Counted from the first letter of the stretch, positions 8,795 to 19,882 are shown. The stretch is DNA of 64,000 bases from Gari tellinella (GCA_922989275.2 OV277871.1:27848693-27912692), one strand, 5' to 3'. The notes: a model not told the origin generated them from the letters alone. Translations and numbers: made by a program.

Positions 8795-9009
8795 CAGGGC
8801 ACCAGATAAGGGGAGTATTTCTTAAACTTAAATCATTATTTTTGCATTAAACCCTATGGTGTTACTACTCTTTAGAATCCTCTCTTTGAGACGATTCTAA
8901 TGAGTAGTTACACCATAGGATTTAGTGCTGAACTAAGAAAGAAAATCTTGGATTTGTTCAGTTTACTCCAGGGGGCTCTTACTGTCTTGCATGTATATCT
9001 GGAGCCCTG
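8795..9009 (-). mobile_element. family B MITE with internal insertion
   Basis: 215 bp, CAGGGCACCAGATAAGGGG to TATCTGGAGCCCTG. About 22 extra bases (GGGGGCTCTTACTGTCTTGC and following) sit before the right end. Confidence 0.88.
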
Positions 9010-9092
9010 GTAGGATTTGGACATTGTAAATCTCTAAGACTGACATTCCTGGTATCAATGAGAAGGAAACTTCCCTGTTCTAGGCAGTGTTC

Positions 9093-9242
9093 AGGCTCGG
9101 AGGTTATAAAGATTTTGTCTTGAGTCTAAACTCGTTCCCAAGCATTTGATTGGTCAGATTTGAGCCTAGGCTCAAATCTGACCAATCAAATGCTTGGGAA
9201 CACACTCAGACTCAACTAAAACGCTTTATAACCTCGGAGCCT
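9093..9242. mobile_element. family F palindromic element, near perfect
   Basis: 150-bp palindrome. AGGCTCGGAGGTTATAAA is matched by TTTATAACCTCGGAGCCT; inner arms CCCAAGCATTTGATTGGTCA and TGACCAATCAAATGCTTGGG meet at GAGCCTAGGCTC. Other copies are at 3389, 33389 and 33911. Confidence 0.92.
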
Positions 9243-9394
9243 GGGCTCCAGATAAGAGGGAGTTAATTTAACAATTCAAACAATTTCTCACTCATTTCAG
9301 CACTAAACCCTATGGTGTAACTACTCATTATTATTTCTTTAGTGGAGGAATAAATTTAAAACCATAAAAGGCGCTTCTATGGGGGGAAAGAGTT
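9241..9394 (+). mobile_element. chimera: left half of B joined to right end of A
   Basis: CTGGGCTCCAGATAAGAGG through TATGGTGTAACTACTCATTA (B, to about 9331) passes directly into TTCTTTAGTGGAGGAATAAA (A right end). The junction falls inside the lost B palindrome. Confidence 0.7.
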
Positions 9395-9742
9395 TTAAAA
9401 TAGGATTGAAGAGGTTAATATCAGAAATTGAATTTTCCTCCTTACTAAACAATAAACATATGATATAGCATCAGTGCAAAGACACAAAGACTACCTGATT
9501 GAAATATTTTTTTGGGATGAAGAAGTTTTCTTCCATATTCAAGGCTATGACTCCACTCATTAAAATCTTCTTGTTTGACTTGTTGGTTATATATATGGCC
9601 GAGCTGCGCATACTGAACATGTAGGAATCTTATACAGTTACTAAATGCATCTTTTTTTCCAGATAGTGTGTCCCTATGGTGGTAATGAAGTTATAATGAT
9701 TGATTGTAGTCCTACAGCAAATCATGCAACACTGATAACGCA
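9395..9742. other. single-copy-looking intron sequence
   Basis: Nothing recognised. Confidence 0.35.
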
Positions 9743-9748
9743 AGAAAG

Positions 9749-9941
9749 CAGGGTTCCAGATAAGGGGGAGTAAACTGAACAAATCCAACAATTTCTCACT
9801 GATTTTAGCACCAAATCCTATGGTGTTACTACTCATTAGAATCGTCTCTTCGAGACGATTCTAATGAGTAGTGACACCATAGGGTTAAAATGAGAAATAA
9901 AGATTTTAGTTTTTGAAATACCCCCCTTATCTGGAACCCTG
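9749..9941 (+). mobile_element. family B MITE with 6-bp TSD
   Basis: 193 bp, CAGGGTTCCAGATAAGGGG to TTATCTGGAACCCTG. The matching G-to-A changes at both ends are compensatory. TSD AGAAAG at 9743-9748 and 9942-9947. Apex TCTCTTCGAGACG. Confidence 0.94.
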
Positions 9942-9965
9942 AGAAAGCATTACCGTAAAGATCAT

Positions 9966-10160
9966 AAAAATTGGGACATGCTGTATAACTGCTGTGATTA
10001 TTCTAAAAATTTAACTAATAACTTTTATTACACAGCACTTTGTCCAAAAGGTGCAAACTGTATGGCAAACCGTGAAGAATCTGATCAGACTGCTTTTTAA
10101 GGAGCAGTCTGATCAGGGTCTTCACTGTTTGCTTAAGCCATTCTGTCCCAATACTTAAGG
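9966..10160 (+). mobile_element. family E MITE
   Basis: AAAATTGGGACATGCTGTAT to CTGTCCCAATACTTAAGG. Hairpin arms GCAAACCGTGAAGAATCTG and GGGTCTTCACTGTTTGC enclose a diverged GACTGCTTTTTAAGGAGCAGTC apex. Confidence 0.82.
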
Positions 10161-10469
10161 TAAAAGGTAAAAATACTCTCATGTCGCCATGTCAAGTTAT
10201 TAGACTCTCGACGGGGCCTTCGATTGAAGGCACTCCGTGCAAGACAAAAATAGCGGAGTCCAGAGGATTTTGAAAAAAAAACGTGAGCTGTACTGTATGG
10301 TATTTGTGGCTAGGGATAAAAATTTTGACCAAAATTCCAGCTTATATTGTTTTATGCTTGAGGTTTAAATTAACCAAGTTTTGATTCAAGTGAAACGCCA
10401 AAACATTTTTGTCTCGTCAGGTTCTAAACTGTTTAAAACGTATTTGCATTGTAAAGAAATTTTAGAAAG

Positions 10470-10592
10470 TTCTAATTTTAGAATAGTCTCTTCGAGAGGA
10501 TTCTAATGAGATGTTACACCATAGAATTTGGTACTGACATGGAGGACAAAATGTTGGATTTGTTTAGTGTATTCCCTCTTATTTAGAGCCCT
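10470..10592 (-). mobile_element. family B MITE, left part missing
   Basis: The palindrome (TAGTCTCTTCGAGAGGATTC) and right half remain, ending CCTCTTATTTAGAGCCCT. Confidence 0.75.
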
Positions 10593-10698
10593 ATAATCGC
10601 ACCATACTAAAAATTAGTTCAGATATAAGGATGTTCAAAAGTATTTAGCCATTTTCCTCAAAGCATGGTTGCAATGCTGGTGGCAGGAGCAGCCTGCT

Positions 10699-13006
10699 TT
10701 AATCCTGTACTCCATAAATACATGTACCCCTTTTTACCCCTTTATTAGCTCACCTGAGCACAAAGTGCTCAAGGTGAGCTTTTGTGGTCGGTCTTTGTCC
10801 GGCGTCCGGCGTGCGTCAACAATTTCTTCAAACATCTTCTTCTTCAAAACCGCTAGCCTGATTGCAACCAAACTTCACAGGAATGTTCCTTGGGTCAAGC
10901 TCTTTCAAAGTTGTTCAAAGAATTTGAAACAATGCAGAACTCTGGTTGCCATGGCAACCAAAGTGAAAAAATAAGGAAATCTTAAAAAATCTTCTTGTGA
11001 AAAACCACAAAGGCTAGAGCTTAGATATTTGGCACATAGTATCATCTATAGGTCCTCTATCAAGATTGTTAAAAGTTTGACCCTGGGGTCAAAATTGGCC
11101 CCGCCCCGGGGGTCACCGTTTTACATAGAGTTATATAGTGAAATGTTCAAACATCTTCTTCTTCAAAACCACATGCCTGATTGCAACCAAACTTCACAGG
11201 AATGTTCCTTGGGTCAAGCTCTTTCAAAGTTGTTCAAAGAATTTGAAACAATGCAGAACTCTGGTTGCCATGGCAACCAAAGTGAAAAAATAAGGAAATC
11301 TTAAAAAATCTTCTTGTCAAAAACCACAAAGGCTAGAGCTTAGATATTTGGCACATAGTATCATCTATAGGTCCTCTATCAGGATTGTTCAAAGTTTGAC
11401 CCTGGGGTCAAAATTGGCCCCGCCCCAGGGGTCACCGTTTTACATAGAGATATATAGTGAAATGTTCAAACATCTTCTTGTTCAAAACTACATGCCTGAT
11501 TGCAACCAAACTTCACAGGAATGTTCCTTGGGTCAAGCTCTTTCAAAGTTGTTCAAATAATTTGAAACAATGCAGAAGTCTGGTTGCTATGGCAACCAAA
11601 GTGAAAAAATAAGGAAATCTTAAAAAATCTTCTTGTCAAAAACCACAAGGGCCAGAGCTTAGATATTTGGCACATGGCATCATCTATAGGTCCTCTATCA
11701 AGATTGTTCAAAGTTTGACCCTGGGGTCAAAATTGGCCCAGCCCCGGGGTCACCATTTTACATAGAGTTATATAGTGAAATGTTCAAACATTTTTCTCTG
11801 AAACCATTATGGCCAGAGCTTTTATATTTGGCAATGTGTAATGTCTAAAGGTCCTTCACAAATGTTGACGAATTGGTTCCGGTCTGTTGAATATCTGGAT
11901 CACTGGAGCTAAAAATAGATTTTTTCAATGAAAACTTTAAAAAATCTTCTTGTCTGAAACCAAAATACACTGAGCTTAGATATTTTGCACATAGCATTGT
12001 CTACAGGTTCTCTATTAAATTTGTTCAAATTTGTTCCTGGGACCAAAATTGGCCCCGCCCCGGGGGTCGCTGTTTTACGTAGAGTTATAGTGAAATGTTC
12101 AAACACATTTTTCTCTGAAACCATTTTGTCCAGAGCTTTGATATTTGGCATGGTGTAACGTCTAGAGGTCCTTCACATATGTTGTCGAATTGGTTCCGGT
12201 GTGTTGAATATCTGGGTCACTGGAGCTAAAAATAGATTTTTTAAAAAAACTTTAAAAATCTTGTCTGAAACCAAAATACACTTAGCTTAGATATTTTGCA
12301 CATAGCATCGTCTACAGGTCCTCTATCAAATTTGTTCAAATTTTGCCACTGGGGTCAAATTTGGCCCAAGCCCAGGCGTCGCCATTTTACATGGAGTTAT
12401 ATAGTGAAATTTTCAAACACATTTTTCTTTGAAATCAATATGGCTAGAGCTTAGATATTTTGCATGATGTAATGTCTAGAGGTCTTTCACATATGTTGAT
12501 GAATTGGTTCCGGTCTGTTGCATATCTGGGTCACCAGAGCTAAACATAGATTTTTTTCAATGAAAACTAAAAATCTTCTTGTCTGAAATCATAGTACACT
12601 GAGCTTAGATTTTTGGCACATAGCATCGTCTACAGATCCTGTATCAAGAGCATTCATATTATGTCCCTGGGGTCAAAAGTGACCCCGCCCTTGGGTAAAA
12701 GTTTCACAAATCTTCTTTTCTGAAATCACTGACCCATCACCATGTACAGGTGAGCGATTAAGGGCCATTCTGGCCCTCTTGTTTTATTCCTACATTGCAG
12801 ATAATAGTTCCATTTTGTACAATTATGAATATGCAGCATTAGAAATGTTTTCTATACTAAAGCAGATGGTAGCTAAAAGCAGGCTGAAAGTAAAGCAGAA
12901 TGTGCCTTAAGGCACATTCTGCTTTACTTTCATGTTTTACTTTAAACCTGTATTAAGTGATCACCTGACTTCAAGGCTAGAAACAGGCTATGTGGTAATG
13001 GGTTAA
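10699..13006 (-). mobile_element. family A MITE hosting a Helentron-like G element
   Basis: The left 48 bp (TTAATCCTGTACTCCATAAA...CCCCTTTATT) and the right part (TTTATTCCTACATTGCAG to TGTGGTAATGGGTTAA) form one A copy once 10747-12782 is removed. Apex TGTGCCTTAAGGCACA. The insertion site matches that in the A copy at 27142-28758. Confidence 0.82.
10747..12782 (+). mobile_element. family G repeat, 2.0 kb, Helentron/HINE-like
   Basis: The 5' hairpin is AGCTCACCTGAGC...GCTCAAGGTGAGCT. The 3' end is CAGGTGAGCGATTAAGGGCC, a GGGCC/GGCCC hairpin and CTCTTGT. Between them are about six tandem units of 306-320 bp, each with GGCACATAGTATCATCTA-like and CCTGGGGTCAAAATTGG motifs. Insertion in a T-rich site without duplication, subterminal hairpins and internal tandem units recall Helentron-associated elements; there is no Rep/helicase coding. 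Two short open frames are repeats of the unit, not genes. Confidence 0.75.
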
Positions 13007-13350
13007 GAATCCACTTTTCAGAATACAGAAAAACTTTGTCTCTCCAACAGAACATGTAAATGCATCAAATGGTGTTTCTATATGGGAAAAGAGCCCTTAT
13101 TGGGAGCTGTGAAGCAGGCTTTTAGCCCTTCTTATTTTGGAATTGGTTCATAGTGATATGACCGAATGAGGCCAGCGGGAATTCTGGTGTGATCGGAGAC
13201 AAAGAATTCTCAGGGGGGAACAGATCATGTATCGGTCATAGAAGTCGGCACAAGCTGCTATTTGATGGATAACTAACTGTTGCTCTGCTTCCCTTTGTTC
13301 ATCTTCAACTTGCTCCACTCTCAGCAAGCTTGCCATGAATTCCTCAGTTT
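13007..13350. other. intron sequence with a short coding-like frame on the minus strand
   Basis: Not repetitive in the window. On the minus strand 13148-13336 stays open for 62 codons with a hydrophilic, Glu/Gln-rich start (VEQVEDEQREAEQQL). I recognise no family and see no clear splice signals or start context. It could be a fragment of an unknown gene, a retro-copy, or chance. Confidence 0.25.
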
Positions 13351-13351
13351 T

Positions 13352-13415
13352 GCAAACAGTTTGGATCCAGATCAGGCCCCACTAACGTGGGGCCAGATCT
13401 GGATTCAAACTGTTT
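13352..13415. repeat. family C-type hairpin without outer ends
   Basis: GCAAACAGTTTGGATCCAG and CTGGATTCAAACTGTTT enclose ATCAGGCCCCACTAACGTGG. The GGCCCCAC apex replaces the usual GACGCCGC apex on both arms. Confidence 0.85.
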
Positions 13416-13881
13416 AATACTCTTGATTGAGCTTTCTGCCAAATTGGATGTTTCAAACAATGCATTTTGCTAGGGACATTTAAAGCTGATAAAATAATTC
13501 AGGGGAAACTTGCTTAGCATGCAAGGTATGGTGAACAGCATGGTTGCCGTACAGTTTGTATCTAGAGCTCCACACATAGCTCTCTCTCACCTTTTGGTGA
13601 CTTTAGTGAGCTAAAGTGGTGAATGGCGGAGTTGGAGCCTGATTGGGCAGTCAGTAAGAGATCAGTGATAAGATTCAGATCCGGCCTATCTATCATTACT
13701 GTTATAGCATGTTAAGTATAAGTGGGGAAATGAATAAGGCCAATACAGTTGTGGCAAGTAATTAATTAAATTTCCATATTTTTGAGGCAATTGATGTTTT
13801 GGTGTTTTGCCTGTGCCACGATGGTAAACATTGTGGCTGTGTATGGTAAACAGACCCCAACTGCCAGGGATGGAGCCATTG

Positions 13882-14098
13882 GCTTCTGATAATGGAGCAC
13901 TTTCTAAAGCTAAAATGTCTCCCAAGGACAGGGCTCCAGATTAGAGGGAGTTAACTAAACAAATATAATATTTTCATACTCTTAGTGCCGATTCTAATGA
14001 GTAGTGATACCATAGGGTTTAATGCAGAAATAAAGATTTTAGTTTTTGAATGGTTTCTGATAATGGAATGTTTTCTAAAGCTAAAATGTCATCAACAA
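13882..14098. repeat. 47-bp direct repeat abutting a family B copy
   Basis: TTCTGATAATGGA...CTAAAGCTAAAATGTC occurs at 13884-13920 and again at 14056-14091. The copies abut the family B element at 13929-14050 on its left and right. A second B starts directly after the second copy. Confidence 0.85.
13929..14050 (+). mobile_element. family B MITE, left palindrome arm and right end lost
   Basis: CAGGGCTCCAGATTAGAGG to ATTTTAGTTTTTGAATGG. Only the second palindrome arm (GATTCTAATGAGTAGTGATA) is present. Confidence 0.82.
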
Positions 14099-14284
14099 CA
14101 GGGCTTGATCAAGATTAGTGAGAGTAATCTGAACTAATCCAGTATTTTCAGCACCAAATCCTATGGTGTAACTACTCATTAGAATTGTCTCTTCGAGACG
14201 ATTCTAATGAGTAGTGACACCATAGGATTTAATGCAAAAATAAAGATTTTAGTTTTTGAAATACTCCCTTTATCTGGAGTCCTG
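14099..14284 (+). mobile_element. family B MITE with 6-bp TSD
   Basis: 186 bp, CAGGGCTTGATCAAG to TTATCTGGAGTCCTG. TSD CAACAA at 14093-14098 and 14285-14290. Apex TCTCTTCGAGACG. Confidence 0.92.
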
Positions 14285-14294
14285 CAACAAACAA

Positions 14295-14448
14295 AGGAGA
14301 ATATTTTGAAAACTAAAATAATTTTGCCTGCTCAAAACCCTATGGTGGGCTCATTAGAACTAATGTAGATTTTGCTTTGCTTTCAACTTTCCTTTAATGG
14401 CTATAAGTGGCCACCTGTCTTCAAAAGTAAAAGCATGTAATGGGTTAA
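14295..14448 (-). mobile_element. chimera of B left half and A right half
   Basis: AAAACTAAAATAATTTTGCC...AACCCTATGGTG (B, inverted) switches to GATTTTGCTTTGCTTTCAAC (A second arm) and ends ATGTAATGGGTTAA. Confidence 0.65.
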
Positions 14449-14654
14449 AGGGTTATATGGCCCCTTCAAAACTGAAAAAGCTGTATTGAGTAGTCACAAC
14501 ATGGGCTTTATTGGAGTCATAAAATTTCAGTATTTGTTCATTTCACTGTATTTATTTGACCAATATGTCATAATATACTCAAACAGTTGATCTGGTAAGT
14601 TTATATTTTGGAAAACTGATACTTTATTTATATATGATACACATTTCAGTCTCT

Positions 14655-14800
14655 GAACAGAGCTCTCGAGCAGTTGCCTATTTCAAATACTAGCCTTCTT
14701 ATTTCTCCACAAAACCCTATGTTGTCACCACTCATTTAAATCGTCTTAAAGAGACGATTCAAATGCGTGTTGGCAATTAACATATGGTTTACAGAAGAAA
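14655..14800. mobile_element. family B2 (diverged B) element
   Basis: CCACAAAACCCTATGTTGTC, then hairpin ACTCATTTAAATCGTCTTAA / GAGACGATTCAAATG. This variant recurs at 34604 and 36902. Its ends are eroded. Confidence 0.6.
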
Positions 14801-15321
14801 AATTTGGAATTCTTCACTTTGCCCACTTTTATCTTAAGCGTAAGCTCTTCTGAAGTTAGATATTCTGGGTTTATAAGGCAGGTTTTTTCTAATGCTAAAA
14901 TCCTGCACAAAACCAAAGGTGCAGCTTCTCATTAGATCTTTTTGATTCCATTCTATTGGTAGTAAGAGTAACGCCATTGGATTTATGGCCGACATAAAGG
15001 AGTAAAATTGGAACTTTTCAGTTAATTCTCTTGTATTCAAGGCCTAGATATTCACGTGAGGAATTGTAAATGTATGAGTTATTTCAGTAAAATGTATACG
15101 TAATAAATAAAATTTCCAATTACCAGCCACCATGAGCATAGCACCAGAAGAAACCAATTTAATTAAAAACAATTTAAAGTTAATTATGTTCATGTATATC
15201 TGCAAAGATAGGCTTTTCTTTATTGATCGATATTCAGGGAAAAATGATTTTTCAAACCCATAATTGCATTTATTTCATTTCCCAATAGCATATGTTTACA
15301 GTATTTAAAAAAGGTTCTTGC
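14801..15321. other. intron sequence with a faint B2-like relic
   Basis: 14860-15000 loosely follows the B2 layout (AATCCTGCACAAAACCAAAG, CATTAGATC) but is too diverged for a firm call. The rest shows nothing. Confidence 0.3.
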
Positions 15322-15572
15322 TTAACTCTTTCCTCCCTGAAACTTTAAATGGACAATTCCAGTTTCCATTTTTGTCTAGTCCATTTCTGACTTTTAAGGG
15401 TTGTTTTCATCAATGTTTGGCATTATGACAAACAGTGAAGACCCTGATCAGAGGGCTCCTTTCGGAGCCCTCTGATCTGGGTCTTCACTGTTTGTATAGG
15501 ACATGTGTACTATTCACATGTACACTGTTTGAAAAGCACGCCTATATGCGGGACTAGGGTTCAAAGAGTTAA
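15322..15572 (-). mobile_element. family D MITE inserted at the stem-base TTAA of an A-type hairpin
   Basis: 251 bp, TTAACTCTTTCCTCCCTGAA to GGTTCAAAGAGTTAA. Apex GGGCTCCTTTCGGAGCCC. Its right TTAA is the first four bases of the adjacent TTAAAGCAGG hairpin. Confidence 0.9.
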
Positions 15573-15642
15573 AGCAGGCTTAAAAGTAAAGGAGAAAGCT
15601 TCTGAAGGAGCTTTCTGCTTTACTTTCAGCCTGCTTTATGCA
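15569..15642. repeat. A-type hairpin core with AAGCTTC/GGAGCTT apex
   Basis: TTAAAGCAGGCTTAAAAGTA and TTACTTTCAGCCTGCTTTA arms, apex AAGCTTCTGAAGGAGCTT. It lacks the flanking blocks of a full A element. Confidence 0.82.
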
Positions 15643-15898
15643 TCCATCTGCCAGGATGTTGGTTTAAAAGTAATGGCCCTTCATTATAAAGCTGATGGTA
15701 TAATAGGAAAAGGCATTTTATTCAATGAGGAAATTCTTTATAGAGGAGCCAAAAGGCACTTCTATTTGGAGTTATAACAATATTGGTAAAAATAAACATG
15801 TTGGGGTTTTAAAAAAAAAAATGCCAGGATATTGCTGTTTAAAAAAACAAAATCAAACACTAGAAAAAGAATTTAATCATAAATGTAGCTTTGCTTCA

Positions 15899-16083
15899 AT
15901 ATTGAATACAGGTGGTTTCTTAAAGCAGGCTGAAAGTATAGCAGAATGTGTCTTGTTTTCTACCAGGATATAGAAAATATTTATTATGGTACATATTCAT
16001 GACTGCATAAAATGGAACTATTTTCCTCAGTGGAGGAGTTAATTGAAGGTGTAAAAAGGCATATCTATGGGTTAATATGTTAA
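15899..16083 (+). mobile_element. family A MITE, palindrome largely deleted
   Basis: TTGAATACAGGTGGTTTCTT, one arm, then TAGAAAATATTTATTATGG to CTATGGGTTAATATGTTAA. Its last TTAA is shared with the next family D element. Confidence 0.78.
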
Positions 16084-16330
16084 CCCTTTGAACCCTAGTG
16101 ACGCCTATAGGCGTCTTTTTCAAACAGTGTACATGTGAATAGTATACTTGTCCTGTGCAAACAGTGAAGACCCAGATCAGAGGGCTCCGAAAGGAGCCCT
16201 CTGATCAGGGTCTTCACTGTTTGTCATAATGCCAATCACTGACAAAAACAACCCTTAAAAGTCAGAAATGGACTGGACTAAAATGGAAACTGGAATTGTC
16301 CATTTAAAGTTTCAGGGAGGAAAGAGTTAA
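16080..16330 (+). mobile_element. family D MITE joined to the end of an A copy
   Basis: 251 bp, TTAACCCTTTGAACCCTAG to CAGGGAGGAAAGAGTTAA. Apex GGGCTCCGAAAGGAGCCC. Confidence 0.92.
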
Positions 16331-16565
16331 GTGGGTTCAAGATACAGACATCCTTGTGCCTCAGTGTGGAGGGGAGAGGTTGTATATGAGGGTTTCTTGT
16401 CTGTTTGAAGGCACTGTGTGGTATACACTGGATGGGGTAATGGGTTAAGTGGGTTCCTTAAAAAAAAATTAGTGCCTGTGTGGAGGGAGGAGGTGGTATA
16501 TAAGGGTTTCTTGTCTGGCCAGTTATGATATTTCGGAGGCCCTGTATGATAGACACTGGCTGGTA
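16330..16565. repeat. tandem duplication of a 118-bp segment
   Basis: A segment beginning GTGGGTTC and containing GAGGGTTTCTTGTCTG and ATACACTGG occurs at about 16330-16447 and 16448-16565 with moderate divergence. The first copy ends in a family A-like terminus, GGGGTAATGGGTTAA. Confidence 0.7.
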
Positions 16566-16742
16566 ATTTCCTGACTAGATCAAGTATATCTGTCACACAC
16601 ATCAAACAATCAATTCCTCGGAGGCCACCATGCTTCACAGATTGGGATTACTGGGTCGTTTTGGCAGGGTTCCTTTTATTACAGTTTACATGGCCTTGTA
16701 AGGTGGCATGAAGCTGACGGTGATTGTATAATGGCTATACAT

Positions 16743-16904
16743 AAGGGCTCCATATATGAACAAATCAAACATATTCTCACTCATACAGCACCAAATCCAA
16801 TGGTGTTACTACTAATCAGAATCGTCTCTTCCAGACGATTCTAATGAGTAGTGACACCATAGGGTTTAAAGCAGAAATAAATATTTAATTTTTTGAAAAC
16901 TCTA
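16743..16904 (+). mobile_element. family B MITE, right end lost
   Basis: AAGGGCTCCATATATGAAC through a full palindrome with apex TCTCTTCCAGACG. It is cut off after GAAAACTCTAATACTG. Confidence 0.78.
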
Positions 16905-17001
16905 ATACTGTGTAATAGTAGTAACACCATAGGATTTTGTGTTGAAATAAGTGAGAAAATGTTGGATTTGCGAAGTTAACTCCCTCTTATGTGGAGCCCT
17001 G
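16905..17001 (-). mobile_element. half of a family B MITE
   Basis: Starts inside the palindrome (AGTAGTAACACCATAGGATT) and ends CCTCTTATGTGGAGCCCTG. A further 35-bp palindrome scrap follows to 17036. Confidence 0.75.
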
Positions 17002-17194
17002 CATCTCTTTGAGACAATTCTGATGAGTAAGTTAACAACAAAGAGGTTGTCAACATAATTATTAAGTATTTTAGTAATTCAGATGGTCATCTTGATCCCT
17101 CATTGATAAATCCTGATTGACAAAAAGTGTTTCAATTACCTTTCAATTATTAAAAGCAGTCTTTACCCATTTATCCCATAGCAACAAACTGTGT

Positions 17195-17432
17195 TTAACC
17201 CATAATACCGCATAGCCAGTTTCTAGTATTGAAAATAAGTGAACACTTAAAACAGGTTGAAAGTAAAGCAGAATGCGCCTTAAGGAGCATTCTACTTTAT
17301 TTTAAGAATGCTTTAATTCTAAGTAAGCATCTACTAGGATGTAATAAAAATCCTACTGTTCATATTAATGAATGCTTAAAGTGAGGAATAAATTAAAGGC
17401 ATAAAAGGGCATTTTATGGGGTAATGGGTTAA
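17195..17432 (+). mobile_element. family A MITE
   Basis: TTAACCCATAATACCGCATAG to GGGGTAATGGGTTAA, with apex TGCGCCTTAAGGAGCA and a diverged second arm. Confidence 0.87.
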
Positions 17433-17437
17433 AGACT

Positions 17438-17578
17438 TTTTTTATGCCCCAGGCATCGACAAATGCGGAGGCATATAGTAATCGTCCTGTCCGTCCATCC
17501 GTCTGTAACAAGGTTAAGTAGATTTGACTTAGAAAAGATTCAGAATATATTGTCAAGGATGCCACCGGGGGCATAAGT
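17438..17578. mobile_element. family O MITE
   Basis: About 140 bp with imperfect inverted ends TTTTTATGCCCCAGGCAT and ATGCCACCGGGGGCATAAG. It holds a GTCCTGTCCGTCCATCCGTC stretch. Single copy in the window. Confidence 0.65.
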
Positions 17579-17722
17579 GTTTATTGAATGCGCAGTCTTG
17601 TTTCTGCTTAAATCAAGTTGAAAGGAAAACAGAAACTTGTCAAGGAGCTTTAAGTTGTGGCTACCCCTTCGACACAGCTCTAATTAGTAAGTCAAAAAAT
17701 TGTTTTGTTGGTTTTACCCCTC

Positions 17723-17976
17723 TATAACTCATTACCGCATATAGCCTGTTTCTAGTATTGAATATAGGTGACCACTTAAAGCTGGTTTAAAGTAAAGCAG
17801 AATGCGCCTTAAGGCGCATTCTGCTTTACTTTCAGCCTGCTTTAAGCTTACATCTGCTAGAATATAGAGAATATTTCTTATAATACATATTCATGACTGT
17901 ATAAATTAGAACTATTTTCATCAGTAGAGGAATACATCAAATGTGCTAAAAGGCACTTCTATCAGGTAAAGGGTTA
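17723..17976 (+). mobile_element. family A MITE
   Basis: TAACTCATTACCGCATATAGC to AGGTAAAGGGTTAA, 254 bp, apex TGCGCCTTAAGGCGCA with perfect inner arms. Confidence 0.88.
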
Positions 17977-18319
17977 ATCTAGAGCTATGTTAGGTAATTT
18001 TGTAAGTGCAGAAAAGGCACATGCTATTTTCAGTAAAGTGCAGGTTACATAATTATCAGACATATGAATACAGCTTAGAAAAGATGCTGAGTGCCTGAAG
18101 CTGATTTTGATTGAATAAATGGCCAAATTATGTAGCCTATTACCATTGATTCCAGGTTTGATGCAAGTTTGTTTCCATCTCGTAGGATTGGTCATGGATT
18201 AAAAATAGCCAGCTATACTCCATTCATATTGAATATTTTATGCCGCTACATGCATGTAGGTATGGTTAAACAAATTATTCCTGAAAATGTCAATGAACTC
18301 TTCCCTGTTAACTTGCTGG
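17977..18319. other. single-copy-looking intron sequence
   Basis: Nothing recognised. Confidence 0.35.
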
Positions 18320-18681
18320 TACAGCGCTCCCTCTCTACAACGACACCCAACGGGAGACATGGATTGTGTGCGTTGTTAGGAGGGAGTCGTTACAGGGAAA
18401 GAAATTGGCTAACGTTTGCAAACAGCTTGAATCCAGATCAGACGCCGCGTTACGCGGCGTCTGATCTGGATACAAGCTGTTTGTCACTCGTCATTAAGTT
18501 TTTTTGCTGTCAAAATGTCTAATAAGAAACTTTGAGAAAACTGCAGACGACAATTTTAAGTAAATGATATTGCAGCAGTAAAAGTGTTAGACATAATTGC
18601 CGGGTTAAGGGAACTGCTGCAAGTGTCGTTGTAAGGAGGGAGTCGTTGTTGAGAGGGCCGTTGTAGAGAGGGAACGCTGTA
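18320..18681. mobile_element. family K MITE, TA-flanked
   Basis: CAGCGCTCCCTCTCTACAAC (18322) and GTTGTAGAGAGGGAACGCTG (ends 18679) form the inverted ends between TA dinucleotides. The hairpin (18416-18483) is GCAAACAGCTTGAATCCAG / CTGGATACAAGCTGTTTG with apex GACGCCGCGTTACGCGGCGTC. Stem and apex are of the family C type although the ends are unrelated. A second copy is at 49557-49911. Confidence 0.85.
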
Positions 18682-18890
18682 TATACAAAAAAGGGTGAAC
18701 TAAAGTCATGGTAGTGTAGTCAATACAGTAAAATTGTTTCAAATGCTGTAGCAAACAGTGCAGACTCTGATGAGAAGTCGCGTAAAAAACTTGGTAGTAG
18801 GGAAAGGCGTTTTACTGTGTTTCTATGAAGTTTTTGGAATAGAATATTCTATCCTTGTACTCTGTTTTGCCCATTTCTATTCTCAAGTCA

Positions 18891-19092
18891 CAGCTCGAAG
18901 ATAAGGGGAGTACATGTATTTCAAAAGGTAAAATCTTTATTTCTGCATTAAACCCTATGGTGTCACTACACTCAATAGAATCGTCTCGAAGAGATGATTC
19001 TAATGAGTATAGTCACACCATAGGATATTGTGCAGAAATGAGTGAGAAAATGTTGGATTTGTTCAGTTTTCTCATTCTTATCTGTGGTCCTG
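18891..19092 (-). mobile_element. family B MITE
   Basis: CAGCTCGAAGATAAGGGG to CTTATCTGTGGTCCTG, 202 bp. The palindrome carries ACTACACTCAATAG / CTAATGAGTATAGTC and apex CGTCTCGAAGAGATG. Confidence 0.87.
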
Positions 19093-19302
19093 TTATATAA
19101 ATATAATGTAGTAAATATCAAGATGGAATAATTTATTTTGTAATCTATGATTAGGCGATGCATACTGTGATGAGAGAATTATTTCTAAGCCGTTCGATCT
19201 TTTGATCTACGTCAAGCTATGCTATTTCAAGACGAAACACCTATGGTAAACAGGGCATAATAAAATTATGTTTCCGAATCCTCTGATCTCTGTATCTACA
19301 CT

Positions 19303-19495
19303 CAGAGCTCCAGATAAGGGGAGTATTTCAAAAACTAAAATATTTATTTCTGCTTGAAACCCTATGGTGTCACTACTCATTAGAATCGTCTCGAAGAGAC
19401 GGTTCTAATGAGTAGTAACACCATAGGATTTGATGCTTAAATAAGTGAGAAAATGTTGGAATTCTGCAGTTTACTCCCTCTTATCTGGAGTCCTG
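19303..19495 (-). mobile_element. family B MITE with 6-bp TSD, first of a B cluster
   Basis: 193 bp, CAGAGCTCCAGATAAGGGG to CTTATCTGGAGTCCTG. TSD TACACT at 19297-19302 and 19496-19501. Apex CGTCTCGAAGAGACG. Confidence 0.94.
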
Positions 19496-19592
19496 TACAC
19501 TGTTTGCAAACGTCAGTGCACTTCTTTATTGTTTTGAAAGCTGAGTATTCGTGAGAAGTGGTGGAAGGAAGAAGAAATTAATTTCCATACAG

Positions 19593-19785
19593 CTGAGCTC
19601 CAGATAAGGGGAGTATTTCAAAAAGTAAAATCTTCATTTCTGCATTAAACCCTATGGTGTTACTACTTATTAGAATTGTCTCTTTGAGACGATTCTAATG
19701 AGTAGTTACACCATTGGATTTGATGCTTAAATAAGTGAGAAAATGTTGGATTTCTGCAGTTTACTCCCTCTTATCTGGAGCCCTG
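19593..19785 (-). mobile_element. family B MITE inside the 290-bp duplication
   Basis: 193 bp, CTGAGCTCCAGATAAGGGG to CTTATCTGGAGCCCTG. It is bounded on both sides by identical 97-bp spacers. Confidence 0.92.
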
Positions 19786-19882
19786 TACACTGTTTGCAAA
19801 CGTCAGTGCACTTCTTTATTGTTTTGAAAGCTGAGTATTCGTGAGAAGTGGTGGAAGGAAGAAGAAATTAATTTCCATACAG

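Noticed and set aside
10669..11560. Three open frames of 70-101 codons in the G repeat
   Set aside because: They share the same peptide because they lie in successive tandem units of about 320 bp; no helicase, Rep or other domain is visible.
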